Positions 50,955-62,668 are shown, counted from the first letter of the stretch. The stretch: DNA of 64,000 nucleotides from Streptomyces sp. F63 (GCF_018070345.1 NZ_JAGPXX010000018.1:56789-120788), one strand, 5' to 3'. The notes: generated from the sequence alone by a model not told the origin. Program-made: numbers and translations.

Positions 50955-51011
50955 CGGCGGGAGCGCGGGCGAGGCCGGTGCCGTGCCGCGTCGCCGCCGC
51001 ATGACGGCACA

Positions 51012-51902
51012 TCAGCTGCGGCGTGCGGCCCACACGGTCCGTGCGGTGCGGACGGCGAGGTCGCCGCGGCGCAGGAGGCTCTGCGGACCAGTGGGGTCGA
51101 GCAGACGGTCGAGGGCGGCGAGGTCCCCGGCGTCCAGGGCGTCGGCGGCGCCGGCGCGCAGGCGGCCGAGGCTGCTGAGCGCGTAGGGGCCGACCGCGCC
51201 GCTGCGGGAGCCGTCCACGTGCACGGACACGGTGCGTTCGTCCTCGACGGTGAAGCCGGCGGCTGCCAGCCGGGGGCCCCAGTCGGCGCCGCGGTGCGGC
51301 ATGTGCTCGGCGTGGCGGTGCGCGAGGGCGGCGTGGCAGCGCTCCTCCAGGCCCGGCCGGCCCCCGGGAGCGTCCTCGGGCAGGAAGCGGGGGGAGCCGT
51401 CGAGTTCGACGAGGGCGAACAGCCCACCGGGCGCGAGCAGTTCGCGGACCGCGCGCAGGGCGCGGTCGGGATCGGCCAGGTGGTGCAGCGACGCCGACGC
51501 CCACACCAGCCCGGGCCGGCCGAGGCCGGGCCAGTCCGCGTCGAGATCGGCGCGCACGGTCCGCACCCGGCCGGCGACCCCCTCCGCCCCGGCCCGCTCC
51601 CGCAGGCGGTGCAGATGGGGGGCCGACGCGTCGACGGCGGTCACGGTGGCCCGGGGGAAGCGGGCGAGCAGGGCGAAGGTGCCGGCCCCGGTTCCGCACC
51701 CGAGGTCCACCACGTGGCGCGGATCCGTCTCGACGGGCAGCGATGCGGTGACGGAGGCCAGGTGCCCGGCGAGCACGTCCGCCTCCAGGTCGAGGAAGTC
51801 GGCCATGTCGTCGGCGTCCCGCTCGTGCGGAGAAGGGCGGTGAGTGTGGTGGGCGTGGGCGTGGGCGGGATCGTGGTCGGTGCGCGGAGATGTGTGGGTC
51901 AT
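51012..51902 (-). CDS. Class I SAM-dependent methyltransferase
   Basis: 296 residues from ATG 51902. The first ~40 residues are His/Asp-rich (HAHAHHTH), then VVDLGCGTGAGTFALL (motif I), VTAVDASAPHLHRLRE (acidic SAM ribose ligand), LVWASASLHHLADPDRALRA (motif III region) and LLAPGGLFALVEL. The substrate is unknown. No strong ribosome site; upstream in-frame starts exist but lack family similarity. The downstream end faces the glycosyltransferase. Confidence 0.85.
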   Translation of the reverse strand: MTHTSPRTDHDPAHAHAHHTHRPSPHERDADDMADFLDLEADVLAGHLASVTASLPVETDPRHVVDLGCGTGAGTFALLARFPRATVTAVDASAPHLHRLRERAGAEGVAGRVRTVRADLDADWPGLGRPGLVWASASLHHLADPDRALRAVRELLAPGGLFALVELDGSPRFLPEDAPGGRPGLEERCHAALAHRHAEHMPHRGADWGPRLAAAGFTVEDERTVSVHVDGSRSGAVGPYALSSLGRLRAGAADALDAGDLAALDRLLDPTGPQSLLRRGDLAVRTARTVWAARRS

Positions 51903-52008
51903 GACAGCGATGCTGGACCGGTCGTGCCGTACCGGCACCATGGATCCCGGGGTGCGCAAGACGATGGCCGGAAGAACTGCCGGACGCGCAAGCGGCCCGC
52001 CCGGTGTG

Positions 52009-52599
52009 TCACGGGGCGGGCCGGCCGTCACCCGTGTCCCCGCCGCGCTGGTGGCCGCGGCGGGCGTCGCGGTCGAAGACGCCCAGGATCTCGCACGGTC
52101 CGCCCTCGGCGCCGATGGCGTGCGGGAGCATCGTGGGGAACTCGGCGGCCTGGTCGGTCTCGACGCGGAAGCGCCGGTCGCCCAGCATCAGGACCGCGGT
52201 GCCGGAGAGGACGACCAGCCATTCTCGGCCGGGGTGGGCGCGCATCCGGGCGGGGTTGTCCGGCGGCGGGTTCGTCAGGCGCTGGCGCACGACCGTCATC
52301 CCGGGGTCGGCCTTGAGCGTCCAGCGCTTCTGCCCGTGGGCGCTGTCGATCACCGGGTTGGTCACGACGTCCTCTGCGCCGGTCGCGACGAGCTGGTCGA
52401 CGGAGGTGTCCAGGGCCCGCGCGAGGGTGACGAGCTGGTCCAGCGCGAGACGGCGCTGCCCGTTCTCCAGGCGCGAGAGGGTGGACTGGCTGACCCGGGC
52501 GCGCACGGCCAGGTCCTCCAGGGACCAGCCCTGCGCGACCCGGAGGGCGCGGATCCTCTTGCGCACCAGGCTCTCCAGCTCACCCTCGTTTTGCGTCAT
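52009..52599 (-). CDS. XRE-family regulator with cupin sensor domain
   Basis: 196 residues from ATG 52599. The HTH is at about residues 10-65 (GWSLEDLAVRARVSQSTLSR). A single cupin barrel follows (ADPGMTVVRQRL, AHPGREWLVVLSGTAVLMLG, TMLPHAIGAEGGPCEILGVF) with His positions for metal or ligand binding. Such regulators usually control an adjacent transporter or catabolic gene. Here the divergent side holds only a strong ribosome-site-like sequence without a convincing gene. Confidence 0.88.
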   Translation of the reverse strand: MTQNEGELESLVRKRIRALRVAQGWSLEDLAVRARVSQSTLSRLENGQRRLALDQLVTLARALDTSVDQLVATGAEDVVTNPVIDSAHGQKRWTLKADPGMTVVRQRLTNPPPDNPARMRAHPGREWLVVLSGTAVLMLGDRRFRVETDQAAEFPTMLPHAIGAEGGPCEILGVFDRDARRGHQRGGDTGDGRPAP

Positions 52600-52832
52600 G
52601 GGCAACATCGTATGCCTTCGCGGCAAAGGTGCTCACCGCCGGCCATACGGGCACGGCGACGGGGGCCCCGGAGGAGAGGGACAGCCATGCCGGTGACCAC
52701 CACCGCGGACGGGACCGGCAAGCTGCCGGACGGGACCGGCTCTCCGGCCGGGCGCCGGCACGCCGGAACCCGGGCGGTCCGCGGGGAGGACCCAGTCCCG
52801 CGCCCCGCCCCCGCCCGGGACGGTGGAGACGG

Positions 52833-53354
52833 CTACGCGCCGGGCGCGTCACCCCGCCCGGTGAGGCCGTCCGTCCCCCGCGCTCCCGTGGCACCCGTCG
52901 GCCGTTCCGGCCGCGTCCGGCCGTCCCGCCCGGAGCTGCCGCCGGCCGCCGGGCGGACCGTGCGCGGTCCGGCGCAGACCGCGCCCAGGGCGGTGACCCG
53001 GCGGCGCAGTCCCCGGTCCGCCGTCACCACCAGGCAGGGCCGCCCGGAGGACGCCGGGGCCTCTTCGGCCACCAGGTCCACGATCCGGTCGTCCCCGCTG
53101 CCCGGGGCGGACTCGACCCGCACCCCCGGCACCGACGGCAGCCCCCGGGCCGCTCCCTCCACGACGAGCACCACCTCCGGCGGCGGCGCGGCCGTCCAGG
53201 GCGGCAGGCCCGCCGCCTCCGGCAGACCGTCCCGCCCGTATCCGGCCAGGGCGTCGCGCAGCCGTTCGGCGGCGGCCCGGCGGTCGCGCCACCAGCCGTC
53301 CGGTACGGATCCGACGACGTTGGCGGCGTCCACGACGACCAGTGCGGGAGTCAT
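52833..53354 (-). CDS. NYN/PIN-like domain protein
   Basis: 173 residues from ATG 53354. VVVDAANVVGSVPDGWWRDR carries the first catalytic-type Asp, SGDDRIVDLVAEEA the second acidic pair and CLVVTADRGLRRRVTALGA the third. This fits a NYN/PIN-like nuclease fold; homologues are often labelled NTP pyrophosphohydrolase without evidence. The last ~40 residues are Arg/Gly/Thr-rich. It is divergent from recQ with 274 bp between. Confidence 0.7.
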   Translation of the reverse strand: MTPALVVVDAANVVGSVPDGWWRDRRAAAERLRDALAGYGRDGLPEAAGLPPWTAAPPPEVVLVVEGAARGLPSVPGVRVESAPGSGDDRIVDLVAEEAPASSGRPCLVVTADRGLRRRVTALGAVCAGPRTVRPAAGGSSGRDGRTRPERPTGATGARGTDGLTGRGDAPGA

Positions 53355-53616
53355 GCCCCCAGTGTTGCGCGGGGCCCGTCCGCGCGGGGACGCGGGCCGG
53401 ACGCGCCGCGCCCGGCGGGGCTCGGCAGCTCGCCGCCGGACAGGCCGCCCGAGGACCCGCGGCAACCCGCGCGCGTCCGCGCGGGAGTCGCCGGGCCGGA
53501 CGCGGTGCCGCCCGAGGGCTCCGGCCGCCGCACCCCGGGAAGCCGGACACGTGCCACGCGCCACCCGGGAGATCCCGGGTTGTCCACAGGCCCCGCGGCG
53601 GCCCCGGCCGTCCTCG

Positions 53617-53628
53617 TAGACTGCCCGG

Positions 53629-53631
<3 letters not shown>
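53617..53631 (+). promoter_or_regulatory. Leaderless-type -10 box of recQ
   Basis: TAGACT at 53617-53622 lies 6 nt before ATG 53629 and no Shine-Dalgarno is present, so transcription probably starts at or beside the start codon. No clear -35 was found. Confidence 0.45.
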
Positions 53632-55773
<2,142 letters not shown>

Positions 55774-56165
55774 CCGGCCGGGCCGAGAGCTGCCGGGCGC
55801 GCAAGGCCGGACGCACGGACGGGGGCGGACTCTCGGACGGGGGGGCGGGTCCGAGCGGCCGTACCGGCCGTACCGGCCGTGCGCGGGGAGTCGCGTGCGG
55901 CGTGTGTCTGGGGTGGCCGGCCGTGAGTACCCTCTGCGGCGCGGGCACGCGCTCCATCGGTGCGGGGCCGCCGCAGAGCGGGCCGAGCCGGGTGCCGGAT
56001 ACCGGACCGGCTGCCGGAGGCCCGGGTCCGGAGGGCTCGGACGGGCTGGTCCGGGCGGCCGTACCGGCCGTCTGCGGGAGTCGCGTACGGCGCTCGGTCC
56101 GGGGGAGCGGAGGCGTCCGGACCGTGAGCGCCCGCTGCCGCCTGCCGCCGCGCGCGGCCAGCGGC
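55774..56165. other. Gene-free GC-rich stretch between recQ and the LCP gene
   Basis: 392 bp between convergent genes. It contains a 9-bp repeat (GGCCGTACC) around 55856-55880 and again near 56055. No gene, RNA or clear terminator is recognised. Confidence 0.45.
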
Positions 56166-57293
56166 TCAGCCCGTGGAACTCCCGTTGACGGGGGACCGCT
56201 TGGCGGTGTCCGGCACGGCCGCGCCGGTCCGCAGGGCCTTCCACAGCTCCTCCGCTCGGGGCTGCACGGGCACCACACGGTTGGGATCCCGTTCGTCCTG
56301 GATCACGGGCAGCGTGATCGTCTCCATGGCGGCCGGGTCGATGCCCTGCAGGCTCCGGCCGAAGTCCGCGAGGCCGGTCAGCGAGCCGATGGCGGTGTCC
56401 GTGGTCAGGGAGGCGGTGGCCGCGTCCGCGATCCGGTAGAGCTTGGCCGGGCTGGTCAGGATCTCCTGCTGCTTGATCTCCGTGAGCAGCGCCGTCAGGA
56501 ACTGCTGCTGCAGCCCGATGCGCCCGAGGTCGCTGCCGTCCCCGATACCGTGCCGGGTGCGGACGAACCGCAGCGCCTCCTCGCCGTCCAGCCGGTGGGT
56601 GCCCGCGCCGAGCCGGAGGCCGGTCGCCTTGTCGTCGATGGCGCGGTCGGTGGTGATGGTGACACCGCCCAGGGCGTCCACGAGGTCCCGGAACCCGGCG
56701 AAGTCGATCTCCATGTAGTGGTCCATGCGGATTCCGGACATCCGCTCGACCGTTTTCACCACGCAGGCCGGTCCCGCCTGGGCGTAGACCGAGTTGAACA
56801 TCACGCGGCCGGCCTCGGGGAGGGTCCGGCCCGAGGGGGTGCCGCACTCGGGGCGGGTCACCAGGGTGTCGCGGGGGATGCTCACCGCCGTGGCCCGGCT
56901 GCGCCCCTCGGGTATGTGGACCACGAGAGCGGTGTCGGAGCGGGCTCCGGGGGCCTTGCCCGCGTCGAGGGCGGCGTTCTCCCCGGCCCGTGAGTCGGAG
57001 CCGAGCACCAGGATGTTGCGGCCGCTCGTCGGCAGCTTCTCCGGGCGGTCGTCACCGAGGGCCCTGTCGATGTCGACGTGTGCCAGATTCGCGTCGAGGT
57101 CGCGGTACAGCCACCAGCCGGTGCCGCCCAGGGCGAGCAGGAGGGCCAGCAGGGTCAGCGGGACGAGGACGGCCGGCCGGAGGCGGCGTCCGGACCGGCG
57201 CCCGCGCCCCGGCTTCTCCCCGTCACCGGGCCGGCCCGGGCCGTCTTCGTGCTGGGCGTCCTGCGCGCCGGTGTCCGCGGTGCTGTGCGTCAT
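56166..57293 (-). CDS. LytR-CpsA-Psr family cell-wall ligase
   Basis: 375 residues from ATG 57293. A ~40-residue cytoplasmic amino end is followed by one membrane anchor (AVLVPLTLLALLLALGGTGW, 41-60) and the extracellular LCP domain. Visible LCP motifs are NILVLGSDSRAGEN, RSDTALVVHIP, AVSIPRDTLV and GEEALRFVRTRHGIGDGSDL, with the conserved Asp and Arg residues that bind polyprenyl pyrophosphate. These enzymes attach teichoic acids or other glycopolymers to peptidoglycan. Confidence 0.93.
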   Translation of the reverse strand: MTHSTADTGAQDAQHEDGPGRPGDGEKPGRGRRSGRRLRPAVLVPLTLLALLLALGGTGWWLYRDLDANLAHVDIDRALGDDRPEKLPTSGRNILVLGSDSRAGENAALDAGKAPGARSDTALVVHIPEGRSRATAVSIPRDTLVTRPECGTPSGRTLPEAGRVMFNSVYAQAGPACVVKTVERMSGIRMDHYMEIDFAGFRDLVDALGGVTITTDRAIDDKATGLRLGAGTHRLDGEEALRFVRTRHGIGDGSDLGRIGLQQQFLTALLTEIKQQEILTSPAKLYRIADAATASLTTDTAIGSLTGLADFGRSLQGIDPAAMETITLPVIQDERDPNRVVPVQPRAEELWKALRTGAAVPDTAKRSPVNGSSTG

Positions 57294-57467
57294 GGCCGGG
57301 GGCCTCCTCCGATACGGCGCCCGTGGGACGGGGCGGATGGGTCGGGTGGGGGGAGGCGGCCGGCCCGCTGCGGATGGTTCTGCTGCCGGGCAGCATATGG
57401 GCAACTCCCGCCCTGGGGGGCACAGTTCTCACGCCCCGCCGTCGGCCGGGCCGCGAACCGGGCCGCC

Positions 57468-57528
57468 GGACGGTCTCTTCCCGCGGGCCGCTGGGGGCCA
57501 CCCCACGGCCCGCGGGAAGAGACCGTCC
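57468..57528 (-). terminator. 23-bp perfect inverted repeat
   Basis: Arms 57468-57490 (GGACGGTCTCTTCCCGCGGG then CCG) and 57506-57528 are exact complements with a 15-nt loop. It lies about 200 bp past fadB, possibly a second terminator or a remnant element. Confidence 0.5.
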
Positions 57529-57631
57529 GCCCGGCACCGCCCGCCCCGGCCGTCGGCCCCGAGCCGTCCGCCCGGGGGCGCCGGACCAGCCGCCGGCCGC
57601 CGCGCCGGGAGAAGCGGCGACCACGGCGAAC

Positions 57632-57664
57632 GGGCCGGGCAGGAGGGATCCTCCTGCCCGGCCC
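57632..57664 (-). terminator. Terminator of fadAB
   Basis: 15-bp perfect stem GGGCCGGGCAGGAGG/CCTCCTGCCCGGCCC with a 3-nt GAT loop, about 70 bp past the fadB stop. Confidence 0.7.
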
Positions 57665-57682
57665 GCCGCTCACGCACCGTGG

Positions 57683-57722
57683 CGCGTCACCGCGTCACCG
57701 CGTCACCGCGTCACCGCGTCAC
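57683..57722. repeat. 8-bp tandem repeat at the 3' side of fadB
   Basis: Five copies of CGCGTCAC between the fadB stop and its terminator, followed by a degenerate CGCGCAC. Confidence 0.8.
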
Positions 57723-57732
57723 CGCGCACCGG

Positions 57733-59862
57733 TCACGCCGGAACGCTGGCCACCCCGGGGGCCAGGAAACGCTTGCCGTTGACCCGCTCCGAGACGCCCT
57801 CGCGGTCCAGGTACGGCGTGATGCCGCCCAGGTGGAAGGGCCAGCCGGCGCCGGTGATCAGGCAGAGGTCGATGTCCTGCGCCTCGGCGACGACACCCTC
57901 CTCCAGCATCAGGCCGATCTCCTGCGCGACGGCGTCGAGCACCCGGTCGCGGACCTGCTCCTCGGTGAGGACGGTGTCGCCCTGCTGCAGCAGCGCGGCG
58001 ACCTCCGGGTCCAGCTCCGGCTTGCCGGAGTCGTAGACGTAGAAGCCGCGCTTGCCGGCCTTGACGACGGCGGCCAGGTTCGCGGAGACCGTGAACCGCT
58101 CCGGGAAGGCGCGGTTCAGCGTCTCGGAGACGTGCAGGCCGATCGCCGGGCCGACGAGCTCCAGCAGCACCAGCGGGGACATCGGCAGACCGAGCGGCTC
58201 GATGGCCTTCTCCGCGGTCTCGACCGGGGTGCCCTCGTCGATGACGTTCTGGATCTCGCCCATGAAGCGGGTGAGGATGCGGTTGACGACGAACGCCGGG
58301 GCGTCCTTCACCAGCACGGCGGTCTTCTTCAGCTTCTTGGCGACGGCGAAGGCCGTGGCCAGCGAGGCGTCGTCGGTGCGCTCGCCGCGGACGATCTCCA
58401 GCAGCGGCAGCACGGCGACCGGGTTGAAGAAGTGGAAGCCGACGACCCGCTCCGGGTGCTTCAGCTTCGACGCCATCTCGCTGACGGACAGCGAGGAGGT
58501 GTTGGTGGCGAGGATCGCGGTCTCCGGGACGACCGCCTCGACCTCGGCGAACACCTGCTGCTTGACGCCCATCTCCTCGAAGACGGCCTCGATGACGAAG
58601 TCCGCGTCGCCGAAGGCGGCGGCCTTGTCGAGGGAGCCGGTGACCAGGGCCTTGAGGCGGTTCGCCTTGTCCTGGTTGACGCGGCCCTTGAGCAGCAGCT
58701 TGTCGATCTCCTCGTGGACGTAGCCCACGCCCTTGTCGATCCGCGCCTGGTCGATGTCGGTCAGCACGACCGGCACCTCCAGACGGCGGGCGAACAGCAG
58801 CGCGAGCTGCGAGGCCATCAGGCCCGCGCCGACCACGCCCACCTTGGAGACCGGCCGGGCCAGCGCCTTGTCCGGGGCGCCGGCCGGGCGCTTGGCGCGC
58901 TTCTGCACCAGGTTGAAGGCGTAGATGCCGCTGCGCAGCTCGCCGCCCATGATCAGGTCGGCGAGGGCCTCGTCCTCGGCGGCGAAGCCGGCGCCCAGGT
59001 CGCCGTCCTTGACCTTGGCGATGATGTCCAGCGCCCGGTACGCGGCCGGGGCCGCACCGTGCACCTTGCCGTCGGCGAACGCCTTGCCGCGCGCGACGGC
59101 CTGGTCCCAGCCCTCGCCGCGGTCGACGTCGGGCCGGATGACCTCCAGCTGCCCGTTCAGCACGGACGCGGTCCAGATCAGCGACTGCTCCAGGAAGTCC
59201 GCGCCCTCGAAGATCGCGTCGGCGATCCCGAGCTCGTAGACCTGCTTGCCCTTGAGCTGCTTGTTCTGGTTGAGCGAGTTCTCGATGATCACCTTGACCG
59301 CGCGGTCGGCGCCGATGAGGTTCGGCAGCAGTGCGCAGCCGCCCCAGCCCGGGACCAGCCCGAGGAAGACCTCGGGGAGGGAGAAGGCCGGGATGGCGGT
59401 GGAGACGGTGCGGTAGGAGCAGTGCAGACCGATCTCGACACCGCCGCCCATCGAGGCGCCGTTGTAGTAGGCGAAGGTGGGCACGGAGAGGCCGGAGAGC
59501 CGCTTGAAGACGTCGTGGCCGCCCTTGCCGATGGCGAACGCGTCCTCCCGGCGCTTCAGCAGCTCGACGCCCTTGAGGTCGGCGCCGACGGCGAAGATGA
59601 ACGGCTTGCCGGTGACACCGACGCCCTTGATCTCGCCGGCGGCGGCCTCCTTCTCGACCTGGTCGAGGGCGGCGTTGAGGTTCGCCAGCGACTGCGGGCC
59701 GATGGTGGTCGGCTTGGTGTGGTCCAGACCGTTGTCCAGGGTGATGAGGGCGAAGCGCCCGGCGCCCTGGGGGAGGTCGAGGTGGCGCACGTGCGCCTGC
59801 GTCACGACCTCGTCGGGGAACAGCTCGGCCGCTCCCTTGAGCAGTTCAGCGGTCGTGCTCAC
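57733..59862 (-). CDS. fadB: Fatty-acid oxidation multifunctional protein (enoyl-CoA hydratase/3-hydroxyacyl-CoA dehydrogenase)
   Basis: 709 residues from GTG 59862 (GGAGGC upstream), overlapping the fadA stop as GTGA. Residues ~1-300 are a crotonase domain (AVGADLKGVELLKRR; NGASMGGGVEIGLHC; PEVFLGLVPGWGGCALLPNL). Residues ~325-500 form the NAD-binding dehydrogenase (SKVGVVGAGLMASQLALLFA; ATNTSSLSVSEMASKL; RVVGFHFFNPVAVLPLLEIV). C-terminal 3HCDH repeats follow. It performs the middle two steps of beta-oxidation and feeds FadA. Confidence 0.95.
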   Translation of the reverse strand: MSTTAELLKGAAELFPDEVVTQAHVRHLDLPQGAGRFALITLDNGLDHTKPTTIGPQSLANLNAALDQVEKEAAAGEIKGVGVTGKPFIFAVGADLKGVELLKRREDAFAIGKGGHDVFKRLSGLSVPTFAYYNGASMGGGVEIGLHCSYRTVSTAIPAFSLPEVFLGLVPGWGGCALLPNLIGADRAVKVIIENSLNQNKQLKGKQVYELGIADAIFEGADFLEQSLIWTASVLNGQLEVIRPDVDRGEGWDQAVARGKAFADGKVHGAAPAAYRALDIIAKVKDGDLGAGFAAEDEALADLIMGGELRSGIYAFNLVQKRAKRPAGAPDKALARPVSKVGVVGAGLMASQLALLFARRLEVPVVLTDIDQARIDKGVGYVHEEIDKLLLKGRVNQDKANRLKALVTGSLDKAAAFGDADFVIEAVFEEMGVKQQVFAEVEAVVPETAILATNTSSLSVSEMASKLKHPERVVGFHFFNPVAVLPLLEIVRGERTDDASLATAFAVAKKLKKTAVLVKDAPAFVVNRILTRFMGEIQNVIDEGTPVETAEKAIEPLGLPMSPLVLLELVGPAIGLHVSETLNRAFPERFTVSANLAAVVKAGKRGFYVYDSGKPELDPEVAALLQQGDTVLTEEQVRDRVLDAVAQEIGLMLEEGVVAEAQDIDLCLITGAGWPFHLGGITPYLDREGVSERVNGKRFLAPGVASVPA

Positions 59863-61079
59863 TTGTTGCCTCCGTCGAAGTGCGGGTTCTCCCAGATCAC
59901 GGTGCCGCCCATGCCGAAGCCGATGCACATGGTGGTCAGGCCGTAGCGGACGTGCGGCTGCTGCTCGAACTGGCGGGCGAGCTGCGTCATCAGCCGGACG
60001 CCGGAGGAGGCCAGCGGGTGGCCGAAGGCGATGGCGCCGCCGTACTGGTTGACGCGCGGGTCGTCGTCCGCGATGCCGTAGTGGTCCAGGAGCGAGAGCA
60101 CCTGGACCGCGAAGGCCTCGTTGATCTCGAAGAGGCCGATGTCGCCGATCGACAGCCCGGCCTTGGCCAGCGCCTTCTCGGTGGCGGGCACCGGGCCGAT
60201 GCCCATGACCTCCGGCTCCACGCCCGCGAAGGAGTAGGACACCATGCGCATCTTCACCGGCAGGCCCAGCTCCCGGGCCACGTCCTCGGCGGCGATCAGC
60301 GAGGCGGTGGCGCCGTCGTTGAGACCGGCGGCGTTGCCCGCGGTCACCCGGCCGTGCGGGCGGAACGGGGTCTTGAGGCCCGCCAGCATCTCCACGGTCG
60401 TGCCCGGCCGCATCGGCTCGTCGGCGGTCGCCAGGCCCCAGCCGGTCTCGCCGGCCTCGGCGTTGGTACGGCGGACGGAGACGGGCACCAGGTCGGCCTG
60501 GATGTTGCCGTCGGCGTAGGCCTTGGCGGCCTTCTCCTGGCTGCGGGCCGCGTACTCGTCGACGCGCTGCTTGGTGATGTGCGGCAGCCGGTCGTGCAGG
60601 TTCTCGGCCGTCATGCCCATGGAGAGGGCGGACTGGTCGACGAGCTTCTCGGAGACGAAGCGCGGGTTGGGGTCGACGCCCTCACCCATCGGGTGGCGGC
60701 CCATGTGCTCGACACCGCCCGCGATCGCGATGTCGTACCCGCCGAAGGCGATGCCGCCGGCGGTGGTGGTGACGGCGGTCATCGCGCCGGCGCACATCCG
60801 GTCGATCGAGTAGCCGGGCACCGACCGGGGCAGGCCGGACAGCAGGGCGGCGGTGCGGCCCAGGGTCAGGCCCTGGTCGCCGATCTGGGTGGTGGCGGCG
60901 AGGGCGACCTCGTCGATGCGCTCCGGCGGCAGGTCCGGGTTGCGGCGCAGCAGCTCCCGGATGCACTTGACGACGAGATCGTCGGCCCGGGTCTCGTGGT
61001 AGATGCCCTTCGGGCCCGCCTTGCCGAACGGGGTGCGGACGCCGTCGACGAAGACGACATCCCTAGCGGTACGAGGCAC
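59859..61079 (-). CDS. fadA: Acetyl-CoA acyltransferase (thiolase)
   Basis: 406 residues from GTG 61079 behind GGAGGAG; the frame upstream is not conserved. Nucleophile Cys in SIDRMCAGAMTAV, INEAFAVQVLSLL, GGAIAFGHPLASSGVRL (His) and CIGFGMGG (second Cys) complete the thiolase active site. It cleaves 3-ketoacyl-CoA in the last beta-oxidation step. Forms one transcription unit with fadB. Confidence 0.96.
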   Translation of the reverse strand: MPRTARDVVFVDGVRTPFGKAGPKGIYHETRADDLVVKCIRELLRRNPDLPPERIDEVALAATTQIGDQGLTLGRTAALLSGLPRSVPGYSIDRMCAGAMTAVTTTAGGIAFGGYDIAIAGGVEHMGRHPMGEGVDPNPRFVSEKLVDQSALSMGMTAENLHDRLPHITKQRVDEYAARSQEKAAKAYADGNIQADLVPVSVRRTNAEAGETGWGLATADEPMRPGTTVEMLAGLKTPFRPHGRVTAGNAAGLNDGATASLIAAEDVARELGLPVKMRMVSYSFAGVEPEVMGIGPVPATEKALAKAGLSIGDIGLFEINEAFAVQVLSLLDHYGIADDDPRVNQYGGAIAFGHPLASSGVRLMTQLARQFEQQPHVRYGLTTMCIGFGMGGTVIWENPHFDGGNK

Positions 61080-61293
61080 GTTGGCTCTCCTCCTGATGCG
61101 TAACGGGCACTGCGGGGCTGCCTGCGACGGCGGCTCACACCGCCGTGCGGGGACGGCGGACTCCCGCCATGCTACTTGCGGGTAACCAGGCTGCCCACCC
61201 CTGCCCGCCGGAGCGGCGGAGATCACACGCCGGGAGGGCCCCGCGCGCCGCCCCACCGCGAGGCGTGCCGCGGAGCACGGCGGCGCGGCCGGG

Positions 61294-62577
61294 CTACTCC
61301 GGCGGCGCGGCCGACAACGCGCCCGCCAGCAGCGGCGCGGTCAGCTCGATCTGCCAGGGCCGGGCGCCGTGGCCGGCGAGGGTCCCGGCGACCGCCTCGG
61401 GAGTCGGCTCGGCCGGCGGCTCCCAGCAGATCCGGCGCACCGTGTCGGGGGTGACCAGATTCTCCTGCGGGAGGTTCAGGCTCTCCGCCAGCGCGGTCAC
61501 CGCCGCCCGTGCGGCCGACAGCCGCGCCGCCGCGGCCGGGTCCTTGTCGGCCCAGGAGCGTGGTGGCGGCGGCCCGGTCACGGCCTGCCCGGGCTGCGGC
61601 AGCTCCGCGTCGGGCAGCGCGCGGGCCCGGTCCACCGCGGCCTGCCACTGCTCAAGCTGCTTGCGCCCCATGCGGTGCCCGAAACCCGGCAGGGCGGCGA
61701 GCGCCTGGGCGTTCTGCGGCAGGGCGAGGGCGGCCTCGACGATGGCGGCGTCGCTCAGCACCTTGCCGGGCGAGACGTCACGGCGCTGCGCGATCCGGTC
61801 CCGGGCCGTCCACAGCTCCCGGACGACGGCCATCTGACGGCGTCGGCGGATCTTGTGCATGCCCGAGGTCCGGCGCCAGGGGTCCTTCCGTGGCGGTGCC
61901 GGGGGCGCGGCGGCGATGGCGTCGAACTCCTGGCGGGCCCAGCCGAGCTTGCCCTGCCGGTCCAGTTCCTTCTCCAGCGCGTCCCGCAGATCCACCAGCA
62001 GTTCGACGTCGAGCGCCGCGTACCGCAGCCAGGGCTCGGGAAGCGGGCGGGTCGACCAGTCGACGGCGGAGTGGCCCTTCTCCAGGGCGAAGCCCAGAAC
62101 CTTCTCCACCATGGCGCCGAGGCCCACCCGGGCGAAGCCGGCGAGGCGCCCGGCCAGCTCGGTGTCGAACAGCCGGGCCGGCCGCATGCCTATCTCCCGG
62201 AGGCAGGGCAGGTCCTGGCTCGCGGCGTGCAGCACCCATTCCGTGTCGGCGAGCGCATCGCCGAGCACGGAGAGATCGGGGCAGCCGACGGGGTCGATCA
62301 GGGCGCTTCCGGCCCCCTCGCGGCGCAGCTGCACGAGGTAGGCGCGCTGGCCGTAGCGGTAGCCCGAGGCCCGCTCGGCGTCGACGGCGACGGGGCCGGA
62401 GCCGGCGGCGAAGGCGGCCGCCACCCGCTCCAGCTCCGCGGGGTCGGCGGTCACCGGGGGGATGCCCTCGCGGGGGTCCAGTAGCGGAACCGGCGCGGCG
62501 TGGACGGGGGCGTCCGGGGGAGCGCCCCCGGGAATGCGCAGTGTGCGGTCTTCTGCGGTCTCTTGGGCGTCGGTCAC
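61294..62577 (-). CDS. rnd: Ribonuclease D-type 3'-5' exonuclease
   Basis: 427 residues from GTG 62577. DEDD-y motifs are visible: VAVDAERASGYRYGQRAYLV (Asp66, Glu68), LHAASQDLPCL and WLRYAALDVELLVDL. An HRDC domain follows at about residues 235-320 (RRDVSPGKVLSDAAIVEAAL) and a further HRDC-like segment at the end. It trims 3' ends of RNAs, chiefly tRNA. Located between fadAB and whiI, as in the Streptomyces core. Confidence 0.9.
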   Translation of the reverse strand: MTDAQETAEDRTLRIPGGAPPDAPVHAAPVPLLDPREGIPPVTADPAELERVAAAFAAGSGPVAVDAERASGYRYGQRAYLVQLRREGAGSALIDPVGCPDLSVLGDALADTEWVLHAASQDLPCLREIGMRPARLFDTELAGRLAGFARVGLGAMVEKVLGFALEKGHSAVDWSTRPLPEPWLRYAALDVELLVDLRDALEKELDRQGKLGWARQEFDAIAAAPPAPPRKDPWRRTSGMHKIRRRRQMAVVRELWTARDRIAQRRDVSPGKVLSDAAIVEAALALPQNAQALAALPGFGHRMGRKQLEQWQAAVDRARALPDAELPQPGQAVTGPPPPRSWADKDPAAAARLSAARAAVTALAESLNLPQENLVTPDTVRRICWEPPAEPTPEAVAGTLAGHGARPWQIELTAPLLAGALSAAPPE

Positions 62578-62668
62578 CGGACCAGGGTATCCGTGAGTGG
62601 CGGACGCCCGCCGACGGAACGTTCCGTCGGCGGGCGCGGGGAGGCCGGGGCGGGGGTGTGGAGGGGGG

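Larger units (their letters stand above)
57294..57732. other. Hairpin- and repeat-rich gap downstream of fadB
   Basis: 439 bp between two minus-strand genes. It holds two long perfect inverted repeats and an 8-bp tandem repeat listed separately, plus presumably the LCP promoter near 57294-57400. No gene seen. Confidence 0.6.

Noticed and set aside
52687..53340. Plus-strand frame with a strong GGAGGAGAGGG site before ATG 52687, divergent from the XRE-cupin gene
   Set aside because: The translation is Pro/Arg/Gly low complexity and overlaps the NYN gene antisense. It may be a relic ribosome site of a lost transporter gene.
57683..57722. CGCGTCAC array considered as a CRISPR-like element
   Set aside because: Units are 8 bp, contiguous and without spacers, so it is a simple tandem repeat.
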